From Rhipidocladum racemiflorum (Eukaryota; Streptophyta; Magnoliopsida; Poales; Poaceae): 64,000 nt of DNA. The stretch covers positions 4,100,649 to 4,164,648 of the forward strand of contig CM070570.1 of the NCBI GenBank assembly GCA_036346355.1, in the 5' to 3' direction. The number at the start of each line of letters is the position of its first letter. Position 1 is the stretch's first letter. Position numbers and translations under genes: made by a program. Below the pieces are notes generated by a model. It was given only the letters and a program-made list of their open reading frames with translations, searched no databases and had not been told where the DNA came from. This document shows positions 33,999 through 44,684 of the stretch, piece by piece.

Positions 33999-34968
33999 GC
34001 TTCAGCCTGCGGCCGCTCCCCGAGCACCGTGGAGGGGCGGAGGAAGTGAGGGAACGTGGAGGGGCGGAGGGGCGGTGCCGGCGATGGTGAGGCGGAGGGG
34101 CGGCGACGGGAGCGGGGCCAGGCTGCAGCGTGTGTGCGTCGCGGCGGTGTAGAGGTGGGACTCGGGAGTAGCGAAGGCGCGATGTCTGGCAGGTCGGACG
34201 GAGCCACCGCCCGAGGAGAGGCGCTACCACGCCGGCGCTAGGGTTGGCCGCCTCACTGTGGCTTGGCCAAGTGATGGGGAAGTTGGCGTGAAAATATTTC
34301 ATGAGCATAGGAAGTATTTTGGAGGGTGATTTGTGCGGAGTGAATTTATGTTTGCGGAGCGCTAAGTTGCACGATTGGCCACGGTAGTTTATTCATGCTT
34401 GTTTTTCTTTTTCTATATTATTTTTCTATTTCTAATTTAACTATGGCGTAATCTACACTAGATTTAAAGTCTTTATTTTTAGTGTAATTTAACGTGTACA
34501 TCAGATATAATCACATTGTTGTGATGTATTGGCCAATTTCAGTGATCTTCCTTTCTTGTGAATCTTGGTATCGGATTGAAATAACCAAACATTTAAGCGA
34601 TTCCGAGATTTTCTTGAGAAATAAAAGGGGATTAATAGTGAGTGAAATCCAGGAGCACGCCGATTTCTAGAATATATGCTACATATTGCAATTAAGTCAT
34701 GTGTTATAGTGTGCCTCTATATGTGTTACTGCAGTATTATTCTATAACACATATTCACACCTTACAACCATGTGTTACGATGTTCCTCTGTAACATATAT
34801 TATGTGTTACTGTTGTAATTCTCTGTAACACTTTTCACATCTCATTAAGTATGTGTTACAACATGCTTTTGTAACACAAATTGAATGTTACTGCAATATC
34901 TGTTTGTAACACATTGTTCAATGTGTTACGCGAATGTGTTACAAAAGATATGTTTTGTAGTAGTGTGG

Positions 34969-35139
34969 CAAGATATGATGGTTCCAATAGAGGAAGCTTG
35001 GGTGCCCAACAATGATGTTAGTGCTTTCCAACATGCCAATGCCGAAGCTTCCTCTTCCGAAGATAACTTTGGCTGGGCAGCAAAGAGGGATGAGTGGGCT
35101 AATGCCATGTGGGCTAATAGAGGCAATTCTCATGTGTGA
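34969..35139 (+). pseudogene. PIF/Harbinger transposase, C-terminal part
   Basis: This is the continuation of the transposase after the CACTA insertion: the codons before the insertion read CILHNWILLHW, and those after read QDMMVPIEEAWVPNND, followed by KRDEWANAMWANRG and a stop at 35139. The C-terminal RDxxAxxMW pattern is characteristic of plant PIF-type transposases. It carries its own frame correctly, so the insertion is comparatively recent relative to decay of this exon. Confidence 0.85.
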
Positions 35140-35340
35140 TGAGTTGTAATAATTCTAGTTATGGGACTACATTTGGGACAACTGTTGTAATAATTATATT
35201 TATTAGACTGCAATTGGACAAGTTTTTTGTAATGATTTGGGTTATGTATCTGCGCATATTGGGACAAATATTATGCTCCTCTAATATGGTTAAATGCTGT
35301 CCAATGATATTTGTGCTCTCTCTATTTATTTCATACCATG

Positions 35341-36000
35341 GCTGAGGAAATTATTGATATTGGAGGTAGTGCCGATGACAATGGGAAGTTTGGAAGGGTT
35401 CAAATGAGGTGGACCAATGTGATGTCTTCATTTGTCCTCCGTCGCATGAGTGAGCTTACAAAAAGTGGAGTAAGAAGTGATGAAGGGTTCAAGGAGGTTC
35501 ACTACAACAAAGTGGCGAAAGATCTGAAAGAATTCATTGGCAATGATGTGAGTGGCACATAAGTATACAATCACCTTCGTAAGTGGCACACAAGTGTACA
35601 ATCACCTTCGTAAGTGGCGTCAAAGGTGGGTGAAGGTTACTAAGCTTAGGGACTTGAGTGGAGCACACTGGGATGAGGTTAACCACATGACAGTGTTGGA
35701 GGAGGAGCACTATATGGGTCACATTAAGGTATGTCATGTAATGCAATGTTTACATTCAAAAGTTTGTGTGTGCCGGACTTATGCAATGATGTTTCTTGTA
35801 TTTGTAGGCACATCCTAAGGATGCTGAGTATCTAAACAAGCCCATCGACGACTATGTGGCAATGATGGCTATATTTGGGAGTGGTATCGCTACTGAGAAG
35901 TATGCCATAGGATCTAATGAGACACTTGGAGACCCTTCTGACTTCATGGACAATCCAAAGGACGAGCCGTGTGAGATTAGGACACCTGGCAATGATGAAA
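35341..36000 (+). pseudogene. Myb/SANT-like partner protein of PIF/Harbinger
   Basis: The plus-strand frame has the Myb/SANT-like DNA-binding fold (Myb_DNA-bind_3 type) with MRWTNVMSSFVLRRMSEL, FKEVHYNKVAKDLKEF, then VYNHLRKWRQRWVKV and LRDLSGAHWDE. An intron runs from GTATGTCATG (about 35730) to TTTGTAG (35808), after which it continues AHPKDAEYLNKP and DDYVAMMAIFGSGIATEKYA. These partners bind the element ends and carry the transposase to DNA. A 31-bp tandem duplication (35551-35581, 35582-35612) introduces a stop and shifts the frame. Near 36000 the frame runs into unrelated helicase-like sequence, so the native C-terminus is missing. Confidence 0.85.
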
Positions 36001-36400
36001 GCCACGAGACCGGTGGGGGCATCGTCGCAGGGCTCACGCTATGCGCCGCTAGATCCGACGCTGCCCATGCCATGGGGGGCGCTCATCAACGGCATCACAT
36101 GCTACCTCTGCTTCTGGAACCCGGAGACCAAGGCCACCCAGTACGACCCCCTTCTGCCTCCGCGCAGCCTCCCAACCCCGAGGAGAGGCCCAAGAATAGC
36201 GTTCCTTATGTGGTAGCACATCAATGTTCTTCCTTTTTGTTTTATTTTGTTTCTTTTCCATTGCTTTTGTAGCCTGGGTATAAATGCTGGTCTGGAGGTG
36301 TACGAGATTTTCGTATCGATTTGTTTGTTTCTTAGGCACATGATCAAGCTGGAGGGAGTCGCTTGCAGAATGCGCCTCCTGCTGATCATTTCGAGGTGCG
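35996..36400 (+). pseudogene. WW-domain exons resembling a plant DEAD-box RNA helicase N-terminus
   Basis: Plus-strand exon 1 (35996 to about 36212) reads GASSQGSRYAPLDPTLPMPW, GALINGITCYLCFWNPETK and ATQYDPLLPP, the WW domain found at the N-terminus of some plant DEAD-box helicases (RH14/RH46 group). After an intron ending TTTCTTAG, a second exon near 36336-36398 reads AHDQAGGSRLQNAPPADHFE. A further stretch at about 36926-36985 (ISATYQQGKNSNLEKIDSEV) may be a third exon. The helicase motor domain is absent. The fragment follows the truncated Harbinger Myb-like frame and is interrupted by the copia insertion at 37010. Confidence 0.7.
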
Positions 36401-37009
36401 CTAGCATCTATCTGTTTTCCTATCGTTTACATGTTAATGTTACATACATTATGTAATCCGCACTGCATTTGCCTCATTATGCACGCCAGCATGTTTACAA
36501 AAGGATTGCCTGTAACAATGAAGTACAAAGTTAGCCTTTTGGCTTGCCTAGCTGCCTTCGCTCCTGAAAAGGGAGGAGGAAATAATTACGCGAATGTCAT
36601 ATTAATGACCATTACTTCATTTACGACAATAGCATAGCAGTAATGACATGGCAAAGAGCCAAAGATACAGTCAACACATAGAGCATGATCATAATTGATG
36701 TACATTTCTTGTTACCAACATTAGATACCAGCTACTGTAAAAATCATGTAACTTCTACTCTAGATACTTTTGGTTTGATTTCTATTCCATTGATTTTTTT
36801 TACGCCACTCTACTACCTTCTTATATTTCAGACCATGTAATATTTGCTTAGAATGACGGCTTTGTAGCAAATCAGCTTAGTATGATCTTCACCTTTTTAC
36901 TCAATTAATCCAGCATCTGCAGATATCTGCAACCTACCAACAAGGGAAGAATAGCAATCTAGAGAAAATCGACAGTGAAGTTTGTCTTACGGTAAAGTAC
37001 AATACTAAA

Positions 37010-38817
37010 TGTGAAATCATGTGCTGAAAAATTGGCTTTGAACTGAAAAATTAACTTAGATTTGAATTTGCAAAATGTGTTTGTTCATGTGTTTTGACAA
37101 TTTGACAAGAAACAGTAAGTTACGCATTAGCGCCGGACAAAGTTCTCAAGAAACAGTAAGTTTCCCATCTGCGACGATGTGTTTTTGGGTCTGTTGTGAA
37201 CATGTTTTGAGCCCATGACCAAGTCATTTTCACATGTACAACGGACGCTTTTTCTTGGTCCGTTGTGAACAAGCTTTTTCGGTTTGGATAATTTCTTGGA
37301 ACCAAGATTTTCACATGTACAACGGACTAATTCTTTTTGTCCGTCGTGAATGGACTTTTTCTAGGGTTTTACTTTTGTGAAACCGAGCGTGGCACGTTTG
37401 CGCCGGACAAGCTTCCGGGTCCGTTGTGAACTTGTTTTGAGCTCATGACCGAAGCCATTTTGCATGTACAACGGACCAACTTTGTTTGTCCGTTGTGAAC
37501 GTGTTTTTCCGCTTGGTTGGCTTCTTGGAGCGAAACTTTTCTTATACAACGGACCAACTTTGTTTGTCCGTCGTGAATCGTTTTCGCTCAATTAGGTTTT
37601 GAGCGATTTGGATTTGAATTTTGAATGTGAATTTGAAATTTGTGATGATTTCATGATGCTTCGTTTGAAGTGGACTTTATGCAATGCTCATGTGAGTAGT
37701 TGCATGGATTGACATTGAGTCAAGTCGTGGACTTGTGCTCGGATTTGTTTTGTGGTTTGTTCATGTGCGGTATTGCTCGAAGACGAATGTGGTCGATGAC
37801 GGGACCGGAACTAGGTTCATGGAGGAACCGAGGTTCGGACTAGGTTCAGGAGGAACCGAGGTCTTGGTGGTCAAGGATGTCATGCAGGACGTTCGGGCTA
37901 AGGGAATGGTGCACATGAAGAATGGTTAGTCACGTGAGAATGGCAGGAGGTCATTCGCGTGCAAAGTGTTAGTCACGTGAGTATGGCAGGTGGCCATACG
38001 CGTGCAAAGTGTTAGTCACGTGAGTATGGTAGGGTTGCCATACGCGTGCAAGAGTTGTACTCGGCCTGGTTGGGCCAAGTAGAGTTGAGTTGGATACGGA
38101 TTCCTTCTAGGGAATAGGAATCGTATTCAGAACTCCTTGTGGGTTGGTGCTTTAAATAGGTGGGGGGTCTCCTGTTGAAAGGCACCAAGTAGAGCTGAGC
38201 GCATCAAGCTTTGAGCTTGGTTTTAGGGTTTGTACTCTTTTGATGAGAGTATTTTAGACAAAGAAATAAAGATCAATTCTTCCAAGATTTTTGCGTGTTC
38301 TGATAACCTCATTAAGCTCTGATATTTTCTATTTTGGTTCTTGTTTGCATGTTTGTTCTAGTTCTAGATTGGTTTTGTTCTTCAAGTTTTATCTTGATTT
38401 GATTCATCAAAACCTCTCTAGGATATTGATCTAGTGTTTCTCAAAGTCTAGTTGATCAATCTTTTGTCGTTCTTGTTTAATCTTGAAGTTTTGATTAGAT
38501 TGATTCTCGTCAAGTTCTGGATCAGCAAGCTTGCGAAGCTCATAACTTTTGATCCGTAAGTCCGATCGAGCTGTTTCTTTTGGGTTCGATTCGTATTGGA
38601 ATCTAGTTTCTTGTGTCCAAATTTCAGATCGTTTCGACGGTTGGATCTCCGGGAATTCTCGTTTTACCAAACCTCTGTCATTCTGTTTTGTCTAAAACGA
38701 GGCAATTATTTGGTTCTGTTTTGGGGTGAACTTTTAATAGGTCAAGAATTTGGTTTTAGCTTCCGCACAATCATTCACCCCCTCTGATTGCTATATTCGT
38801 GATACTTCGATCCTACA
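37010..38817 (+). repeat. 5' LTR of the copia element
   Basis: It begins TGTGAAATCATG and ends ACTTCGATCCTACA. At 37100-37590 there are several diverged repeats with inverted halves ACAACGGAC and GTCCGTTGT. Further on, 37925-38060 carries three units beginning TTAGTCACGTGAG(A/T)ATGG. A TATA-like TTTAAATAGG lies at about 38152. Confidence 0.95.
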
Positions 38818-38877
38818 AGTGGTATCGAGCAAGGCTCTACTAATCCATCTTAACAGGTGATTAGTAAGCGGTAAGTT

Positions 38878-40003
38878 ATGGCAACAGAGAAATACTCGAA
38901 CAAACCGCCAATCTTCGATGGCACAGACTTCCCCCACTGGCGGATCTGGATGACTGCATATCTTCAAGCTCAAGGTAACGCGATTTGGCGCAAGGTAAAA
39001 ATTTCGTACGAGCTTCCTTCTAATGATGATATTGATAAAATCGAAGTTTGAAAAAGATGTTGAAAACAATAATAGAGCTAGAAACATATTGCTTCAAGGA
39101 CTTGCTAGAAAAGAATTCGATAGAGTCTGTCATTTACTCACTGCTCATGAAATTTGGAAATCTCTTCAAGATTATCATGAGGGTCTTGACTACGTAAAAG
39201 AAGCTAGGCAAGATCAATTTAAAAAGGAATATACTAGATTTGAAATGAACTCGAGAATCTCTAGATGATTGTTTTGCTCGCTTAATGTAATCTTAAACAA
39301 TCTTAGAGCTGTAGATGTAAAGTACATCGACTCTGAAAATGCTAGACATTTCCTATCATCTCTTGATCTTAAAATCTGGCAAATGAAAGTGATCGCTTAG
39401 GAAGCTCACAAGATGAGTGAAATGACTTTGGATAAACTTTATTCTAGTCTCAAGACTTTTGAAATAGACATTGTTTCAAGAACTTCCATTGATAACTCTA
39501 TGGCTCTTAATGCTAATTCTTCATATGATAATGCTACTAGTTCTTCATATTCCATTACTGCCTTGAGTGCTCTTAGTGATGAACAGCTAGATCAAATACC
39601 AGAAGATACACTTGCTCTTCTTTCCAAGCGTGTCAATGCAGCGTACATGAGATCAAGGGAGAGAAGAGGAGCCTCCATCCACTGCTACAACTGCGGCAAG
39701 GCAGGGCACATCCGTGCTAACTGTTTCAAGAACAAAGATAGAGAGGAGAAGGAGCAAAGCAACTCCTCCAAGTCCTTCCAGCCAAGAGAGAGCAAGGATA
39801 AAAATAAACAACGAACAAAGAAGATGCTCAACAAAGTCTTCGAGGCAATTGGTCGCTTAGACTTAAGCGACATTGATGACTCAACTGAAGATGAGAAGGA
39901 AGCGAAGCAAACGAATTTGAATGAGAAGGATCTCACGGACTATGCTTCATGGCAAAAGGGAACACTAGTGATTCTAGTAACAACGACAAAGACCTCCAAA
40001 TGA
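38878..40003 (+). pseudogene. Copia gag (frameshifted)
   Basis: It begins MATEKYSNKPPIFDGTDFPH and WRIWMTAYLQAQ, the usual start of copia gag polyproteins, 48 bases after the primer-binding site. The frame breaks near 39050 and again near 39260, then stays open from 39413 to 40003. That last part has a CCHC zinc knuckle CYNCGKAGHIRANC around 39681-39722, followed by a Lys/Glu-rich tail. Gag coats the RNA inside the particle. The breaks mean that no full protein is made as read. Confidence 0.88.
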
Positions 40004-41738
40004 CGGTGATGAGGTAATGCCTTCAGATGATGAGCTTTGTGAAGTTTTAGTCATATTGAGAAAATCTTTAAGAATATCTTCACTCAAATATTAAAGCTTA
40101 TAAAAAGATCTATCCATGCTAAAATCAAAACTTTGATCTTAGAAATTCAAATTCAAGATATTTGCGATACTTGCTTAGATCTCAAATTTGAAATTAAGTC
40201 ACTAAAAGAGGAACATGTGATTAAACTAGAACAAGTTTATGCTTAGAACAATTGAAAAATGAAAAACTTATGAAAAATATTGGTTGCTCTACTGATAGTT
40301 TACATGATCAAATTGCTTGCTCTAAATGTTCTATTCTTGAGTTGAAATTAAAAGATGCAAATTGTAGAGTTACCCAATTAACAAAATGACATGTTCACTC
40401 ATGAAATTAACTCGTGTTCAAATTGCCGTAAACAAAGCTAAAATTGACACTCCTTGTGATAATTGTTTAACTCTTGCTAAGAAAGTTGATTACTTGCAAA
40501 ATTCTTTGGAACGCTTTCATCGATGGCAAGAAAAACCTAAACATGATTTTGGATCAATCAAAAGTCAGCACTCAAAACAAAGGTTTAGGTTTTGATTCTT
40601 ATGCTCATCATAAATCACATGCTCCCATTTGTTGTTAAAACACTTGACGGAGGAAAATTTGAAATTGTCAATGAGCCTAAGAAAATTGTCTTTAAGTCTC
40701 TTTGGAGTGTTATCTTCTACTATGATGAATGCAAATGTTGCTTCTACTTCTAAAGCCAAACATCCTGTTAAATACACTTGCACTCATTGTGGTAGAGATG
40801 GACATTTAGTAGATTTTTGCTTTAGACTAGCCAAACAACAAAAGAAAGAAAGAGCTAAGGCTAGGTCTAATTTCAGAAAGGCACGCTTTGCTTCTCACTA
40901 CGTGCCTAGGGTGATGCAAGCACCTTTTGTTGCTAGAAACACTGGAACAGGCAAATTTGATTTTGTGCATAAGACTGCTTGTGTTGTGCCTACTGTTGTC
41001 CGTCGTGTGTCTCAAGATCGATTCCTAAACATCTTATTTCTAACCCAAGATCGAGACCTCGACACTTTCTGCTTCTATGTAGGCTTCTCACGCGAGGAGG
41101 GAGAACATGTGGCTAGTGAATTTCGGATGCTCACTTCATATGTTCAGTGATAAGATTTGGTTCTCCTTCACTCGTGCATCTCATGCTGAAAGTGTTGCCT
41201 TTGGAGATGCTTCTTCCACTTCTGTTTTCGCAATAGGCACTAGTTCAAATGATGCAGGTACAAGTGCATATGTTCAGGGGGAGAGTGTCTTTGTTCATAA
41301 AGATGATGATAATGCTGTTGAGGATGAGATAATTGGAGTTTGCTGTGTGCTTGTGTGCTCGTTTTCAAGCTTCCCACGCAAGGCCACATCGACAAGCTAT
41401 CAAAAGGATTTTCAGGTATCTTCATAGAACTCAAGATTTTGGCATTTGGCTTTCTGCTTCCTCATGGATTAGTTTAAGAGCTTTTTCTGATGTTGACTTT
41501 GGAGGATGTTGATTTGATTTGGTTCGTGCCACCTCTTGAGTAATTCCTTTTCTTGAGCATATTGATATTGGATTTCACTTTCTTAAAGATCATGTTGAAA
41601 AAGGCAACATTGTGCTTCATCATGTGGATACTGAACATCAATTGGCAGACATTTTCACAAAACTTTTGTCTTCTTCTCGTTTTGCTTTTATTCGGGGAGA
41701 ACTTGGAATTGTTCATCCAATGGGATTGTTTTGAGGGG
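40004..41738 (+). pseudogene. Remnants of copia pol: second zinc knuckle, protease-like and RNase H ends
   Basis: A second knuckle CTHCGRDGHLVDFC lies at about 40783-40824. At about 41113 the text WLVNFGCSLHMFSD matches the copia protease WxxDSGCSxHM pattern, with the catalytic Asp replaced by Asn and Ser by Phe. The sequence then jumps to the RNase H C-terminus, with GNIVLHHVDTEHQLADIFTK and HPMGLF ending near 41733. Integrase and RT, normally about 2.5 kb, are missing between about 41450 and 41560. The deletion is internal and the two ends are preserved. Confidence 0.85.
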
Positions 41739-42109
41739 AGTTTCTTTGCCAAGTTCTTTCACTTGATGAGCTCACTTTATCATATTTCTTTATATGTTAT
41801 GTAATTGAGCTAATATATGATAATCTAATTGTCTCACTTGAACTAAAAATGACATTGTGGAATTCCCTGGACTGATTACCTATAGCTAAATACTCTGTGA
41901 TATCTTACTCTTCTAGGCTTGATATTGAATCCTCTTGACAAATTTGGGCTATGAAGCAAGTGTGGTTTCAACTTTACTCTTTCATAAGACCTTTTAATCA
42001 CTTTTGCATGTTTATAATCAAAGAAAAATGAAAAGAAAAGGGAATCAATAAAAAGGGGTTGTTAAAAGCAAAAAAACCTCAAGTTATGTGCTTCAGGGTG
42101 CTTTCCCTA

Positions 42110-42222
42110 AAAAGATAAGATGTATGCTTCAAGCATGCTATTCCCTCAAAGATAAGATGTATGCTTCAAGCATGCCACTCCTAGAAAATAAAAGAAGTAT
42201 GCTTCAAGCATGCCACATGCAA
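42110..42222 (+). repeat. About 45-bp tandem repeat near the copia 3' end
   Basis: GTATGCTTCAAGCATGC, itself a near-palindrome, occurs three times at about 42122, 42160 and 42198, embedded in AAAGATAAGAT-type spacers. Confidence 0.85.
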
Positions 42223-42865
42223 CTGATTGATTAAAGATTAAATTGGTCCACTAGATTGGAGTTGAAACTACTTGCTCGCCCTGATTTGTTATTTGCTTCA
42301 ACTTTGAGCCTTTGTTCTTCTACTAAGGTCTTGCTTAGTACTTGGCTATAGTTGACTGAATTGAGGTTGAGATGCATGTCATTCCTTAACTTGTTAAAAT
42401 CACTTCAAGATCATGTATTTTGCATATTATGTGATATATAAGGTTATATGATCGAATGAGCTCATTTTCTCCTATCTTGGCACTCCCTTGTTTCTCATTG
42501 TGAATCATTGTTTCAGGAAAAATTTTGAACCTGTTCTCTCTTTTACTCTTGATGAATCCATTGTCAAAGGGGGAGAAATTTGGAAATCTTTCTTTGAAAA
42601 GTTTAAAGAAAAAGGGAGAGTTGTATTTGGAAATTTTAGAATTTTGGGAGAAGTTTGGAGAATTTTTGAAATTTTTGGGCGCATTGCACATTCACACACA
42701 TTTTCATTCTCAGGGGGAGATTTTGTTTTGCATTTTGGTCAAAGAGGGATTTCTGTGTTTTCTTACTTTGGTCTTTGATCCTTTGGATTTCAAAATCTTT
42801 GGTAAAGTGAATGCCAAATGATCAATTCTAAGTGGTGTTGCCAATGTTTTCATCAAGGGGGAGAT

Positions 42866-44679
42866 TGTGAAATCATGTGCTGAAAAATTGGCTTTGAACT
42901 GAAAAATTAACTTAGATTTGAATTTGCAAAATGTGTTTGTTCATGTGTTTTGACAATTTGACAAGAAACAGTAAGTTACGATTAGCGCGGACAAAGTTCT
43001 CAAGAAACAAGAAGTTTCCCATCTGCGACGGACGGTGTTTTTGGGTCTCATTGTGAACATGTTTTTGAGCCCATGACCGAAGTCATTTTCACATGTACAA
43101 CGGACAGCTTTTTCTTGGTCCGTTGTGAACAAGCTTTTTCGGTTTGGATAATTTCTTGGAACCAAGATTTTCACATGTACAACGGACTAATTCTTTTTGT
43201 CCGTCGTGAATGGACTTTTTCTAGGGTTTTACTTTTGTGAAACCGAAGCGCACGCTTTGCGCGGACAAGCTTCCGGGGTCCGCTAGAACTTGTTTTGAGC
43301 TCATGACCGAAGCCATTTTTAGCATGTACAACGGACCAACTTTGTTTGTCCGTTGTGAGAACGTGTTTTTCCGCGTTTGGTTGGCTTCTTGGAACAGAAA
43401 CTTTTCTTATACAACGGACCAACTTTGTTTGTCCGTCGTGAATGCGTTTCGCTCAATTAGGGTTTTGAGCGATTTGGATTTGAATTTTGAATGTGAATTT
43501 GAAATTTGTAATGATTTCATGATGCTTCTTTTGAAGTGGACTTTATGCAATGCTCATGTGAGTAGTTGCATGGATTGATATTGAGTCAAGTCGTGGACTT
43601 GTGCTCGGATTTGGTTTGTGGTTTGTTCATGTGCGTATTGCTCGAAGACGAATGTGGTCGATGACGGGACCGGAACTAGGTTCATGGAGGAACCGAGGTT
43701 CGGGACTAGGTTCAGGAGGAACTGAGGTCTTGGTGGTCAAGGATGTCATGCGGGACGTTCGGGCTAAGAGAATGGTGCACATGAAGAATGGTTAGTCACG
43801 TGAGAATGGCAGGAGGTCATTCGCGTGCAAAGTGTTAGTCACGTGAGTATGGCGGTGGCCATACGCGTGCAAAGTGTTAGTCACGTGAGTATGGTAGGGT
43901 TGCCATACGCGTGCAGTAAGAGTTGTACTCGGCCTGGTTGGGCCAAGTAGAGTTGAGTTGGATACGGATTCCTTCTAGGAATAGGAATCGATTCGTAACT
44001 CCTTGTGGGTTGGTGCTTTAAATAGGTGGGGTCTCTGTTGAAAGGCACCAAGTAGAGCTGAGCATCAAGCTTTGAGCTTGGTTTTAGGGTTTGTACTCTT
44101 TGATGAGAGTATTTTAGACAAGAAATAAAGATCAATTCTTCCAAGATTTTTATGTGTTACAAGAACCTCGTCGCTACAAGATTTTCTATTTTGGTTCTTG
44201 TTTGCATGTTTGTTCTAGTTCTAGATTGGTTTTTGTTCTTCAAGTTTTATCTTGATTTGATTCATCAAAAACCTCTCTAGGATATTGATCTAGTGTTTCT
44301 CAAAGTCTAGTTGATCAATCTTTTGTCGTTCTTGTTTAATCTTGAAGTTTTGATTAGATTGATTCTCGTCAAGTTCTGGATCAGCAAGCTTGCGAAGCTC
44401 ATAACTTTTGATCCGTAAGTCCGATCGAGCTGATTCTTTTTGGGTTCGATTCGTATTGGAATCTAGTTTCTTGTGTCCAAATTTCAGATCGTTTCGACGG
44501 TTGGATCTCCGGGAATTCTCGTTTTACCAAACCTCTGTCATTCTGTTTTTGTCGAAAACGAGGCAATTATTTGGTTCTGTTTTGGGGTGAACTTTTAATA
44601 GGTCAAGAATTTGGTTTTAGCTTCCGCACAATCATTCACCCCCCCTCTGATTGCTATATTCGTATACTTCGATCCTACA
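42866..44679 (+). repeat. 3' LTR of the copia element
   Basis: Same ends as the 5' LTR. Differences from it are mostly 1-6 base insertions or deletions, often next to CG-rich words, with few clear substitutions. This pattern suggests a young insertion, consensus indel errors, or both. Confidence 0.95.
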
Positions 44680-44684
44680 CTAAA

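Larger units (their letters stand above)
29395..34965 (-). mobile_element. CACTA element carrying fragments of three host genes
   Basis: A 5571-bp element with termini CACTACATCAGG and GTTTTGTAGTAGTG, flanked by the 3-bp target duplication TGG (29392-29394 and 34966-34968). These are diagnostic of the CACTA (En/Spm) superfamily. Subterminal regions (29410-29760 and 34690-34960) carry many copies of TGTTAC/GTAACA-type words, as expected for transposase-binding repeats. There is no complete transposase. The body contains, all on the minus strand, exon-intron fragments of a UBP6/7-like ubiquitin protease, BRX1 and TFIIA large subunit. It sits within the Harbinger transposase gene. Confidence 0.92.
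26800..36000 (+). mobile_element. PIF/Harbinger DNA transposon, split by a CACTA element
   Basis: A DDE transposase (28207 to about 35139) and a downstream Myb/SANT-like protein (35341 to about 36000) lie in the same direction, the two-gene organisation of autonomous PIF/Harbinger elements. The transposase reading resumes exactly after the CACTA insertion 29395-34965. A left terminus may lie near 26815 (GGTTGTTTGGTTGGCTGCATC), but no matching right terminus was found, because the right side is joined to helicase-like sequence near 36000. The outer boundaries are therefore estimates. Both genes carry inactivating changes. Confidence 0.8.
37010..44679 (+). mobile_element. Ty1/copia LTR retrotransposon, internally deleted
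   Basis: Two long LTRs (37010-38817 and 42866-44679) flank about 4.05 kb of internal sequence. The 5-bp target duplication CTAAA is present on both sides (37005-37009, 44680-44684). A primer-binding site (TGGTATCGAGC, 38820-38830) and a polypurine tract (CAAGGGGGAGAT, 42854-42865) abut the LTRs. Gag remnants, a protease-like stretch and the RNase H C-terminus are present, but integrase and reverse transcriptase are missing. Long LTRs and a second zinc knuckle suggest the SIRE/Maximus lineage (inference). The element depends on enzymes from elsewhere. Confidence 0.95.

Noticed and set aside
37100..43450. CRISPR-like spacing of repeated ACAACGGAC words
   Set aside because: The repeats are diverged, lie in retrotransposon LTRs of a plant genome and have no regular spacers.
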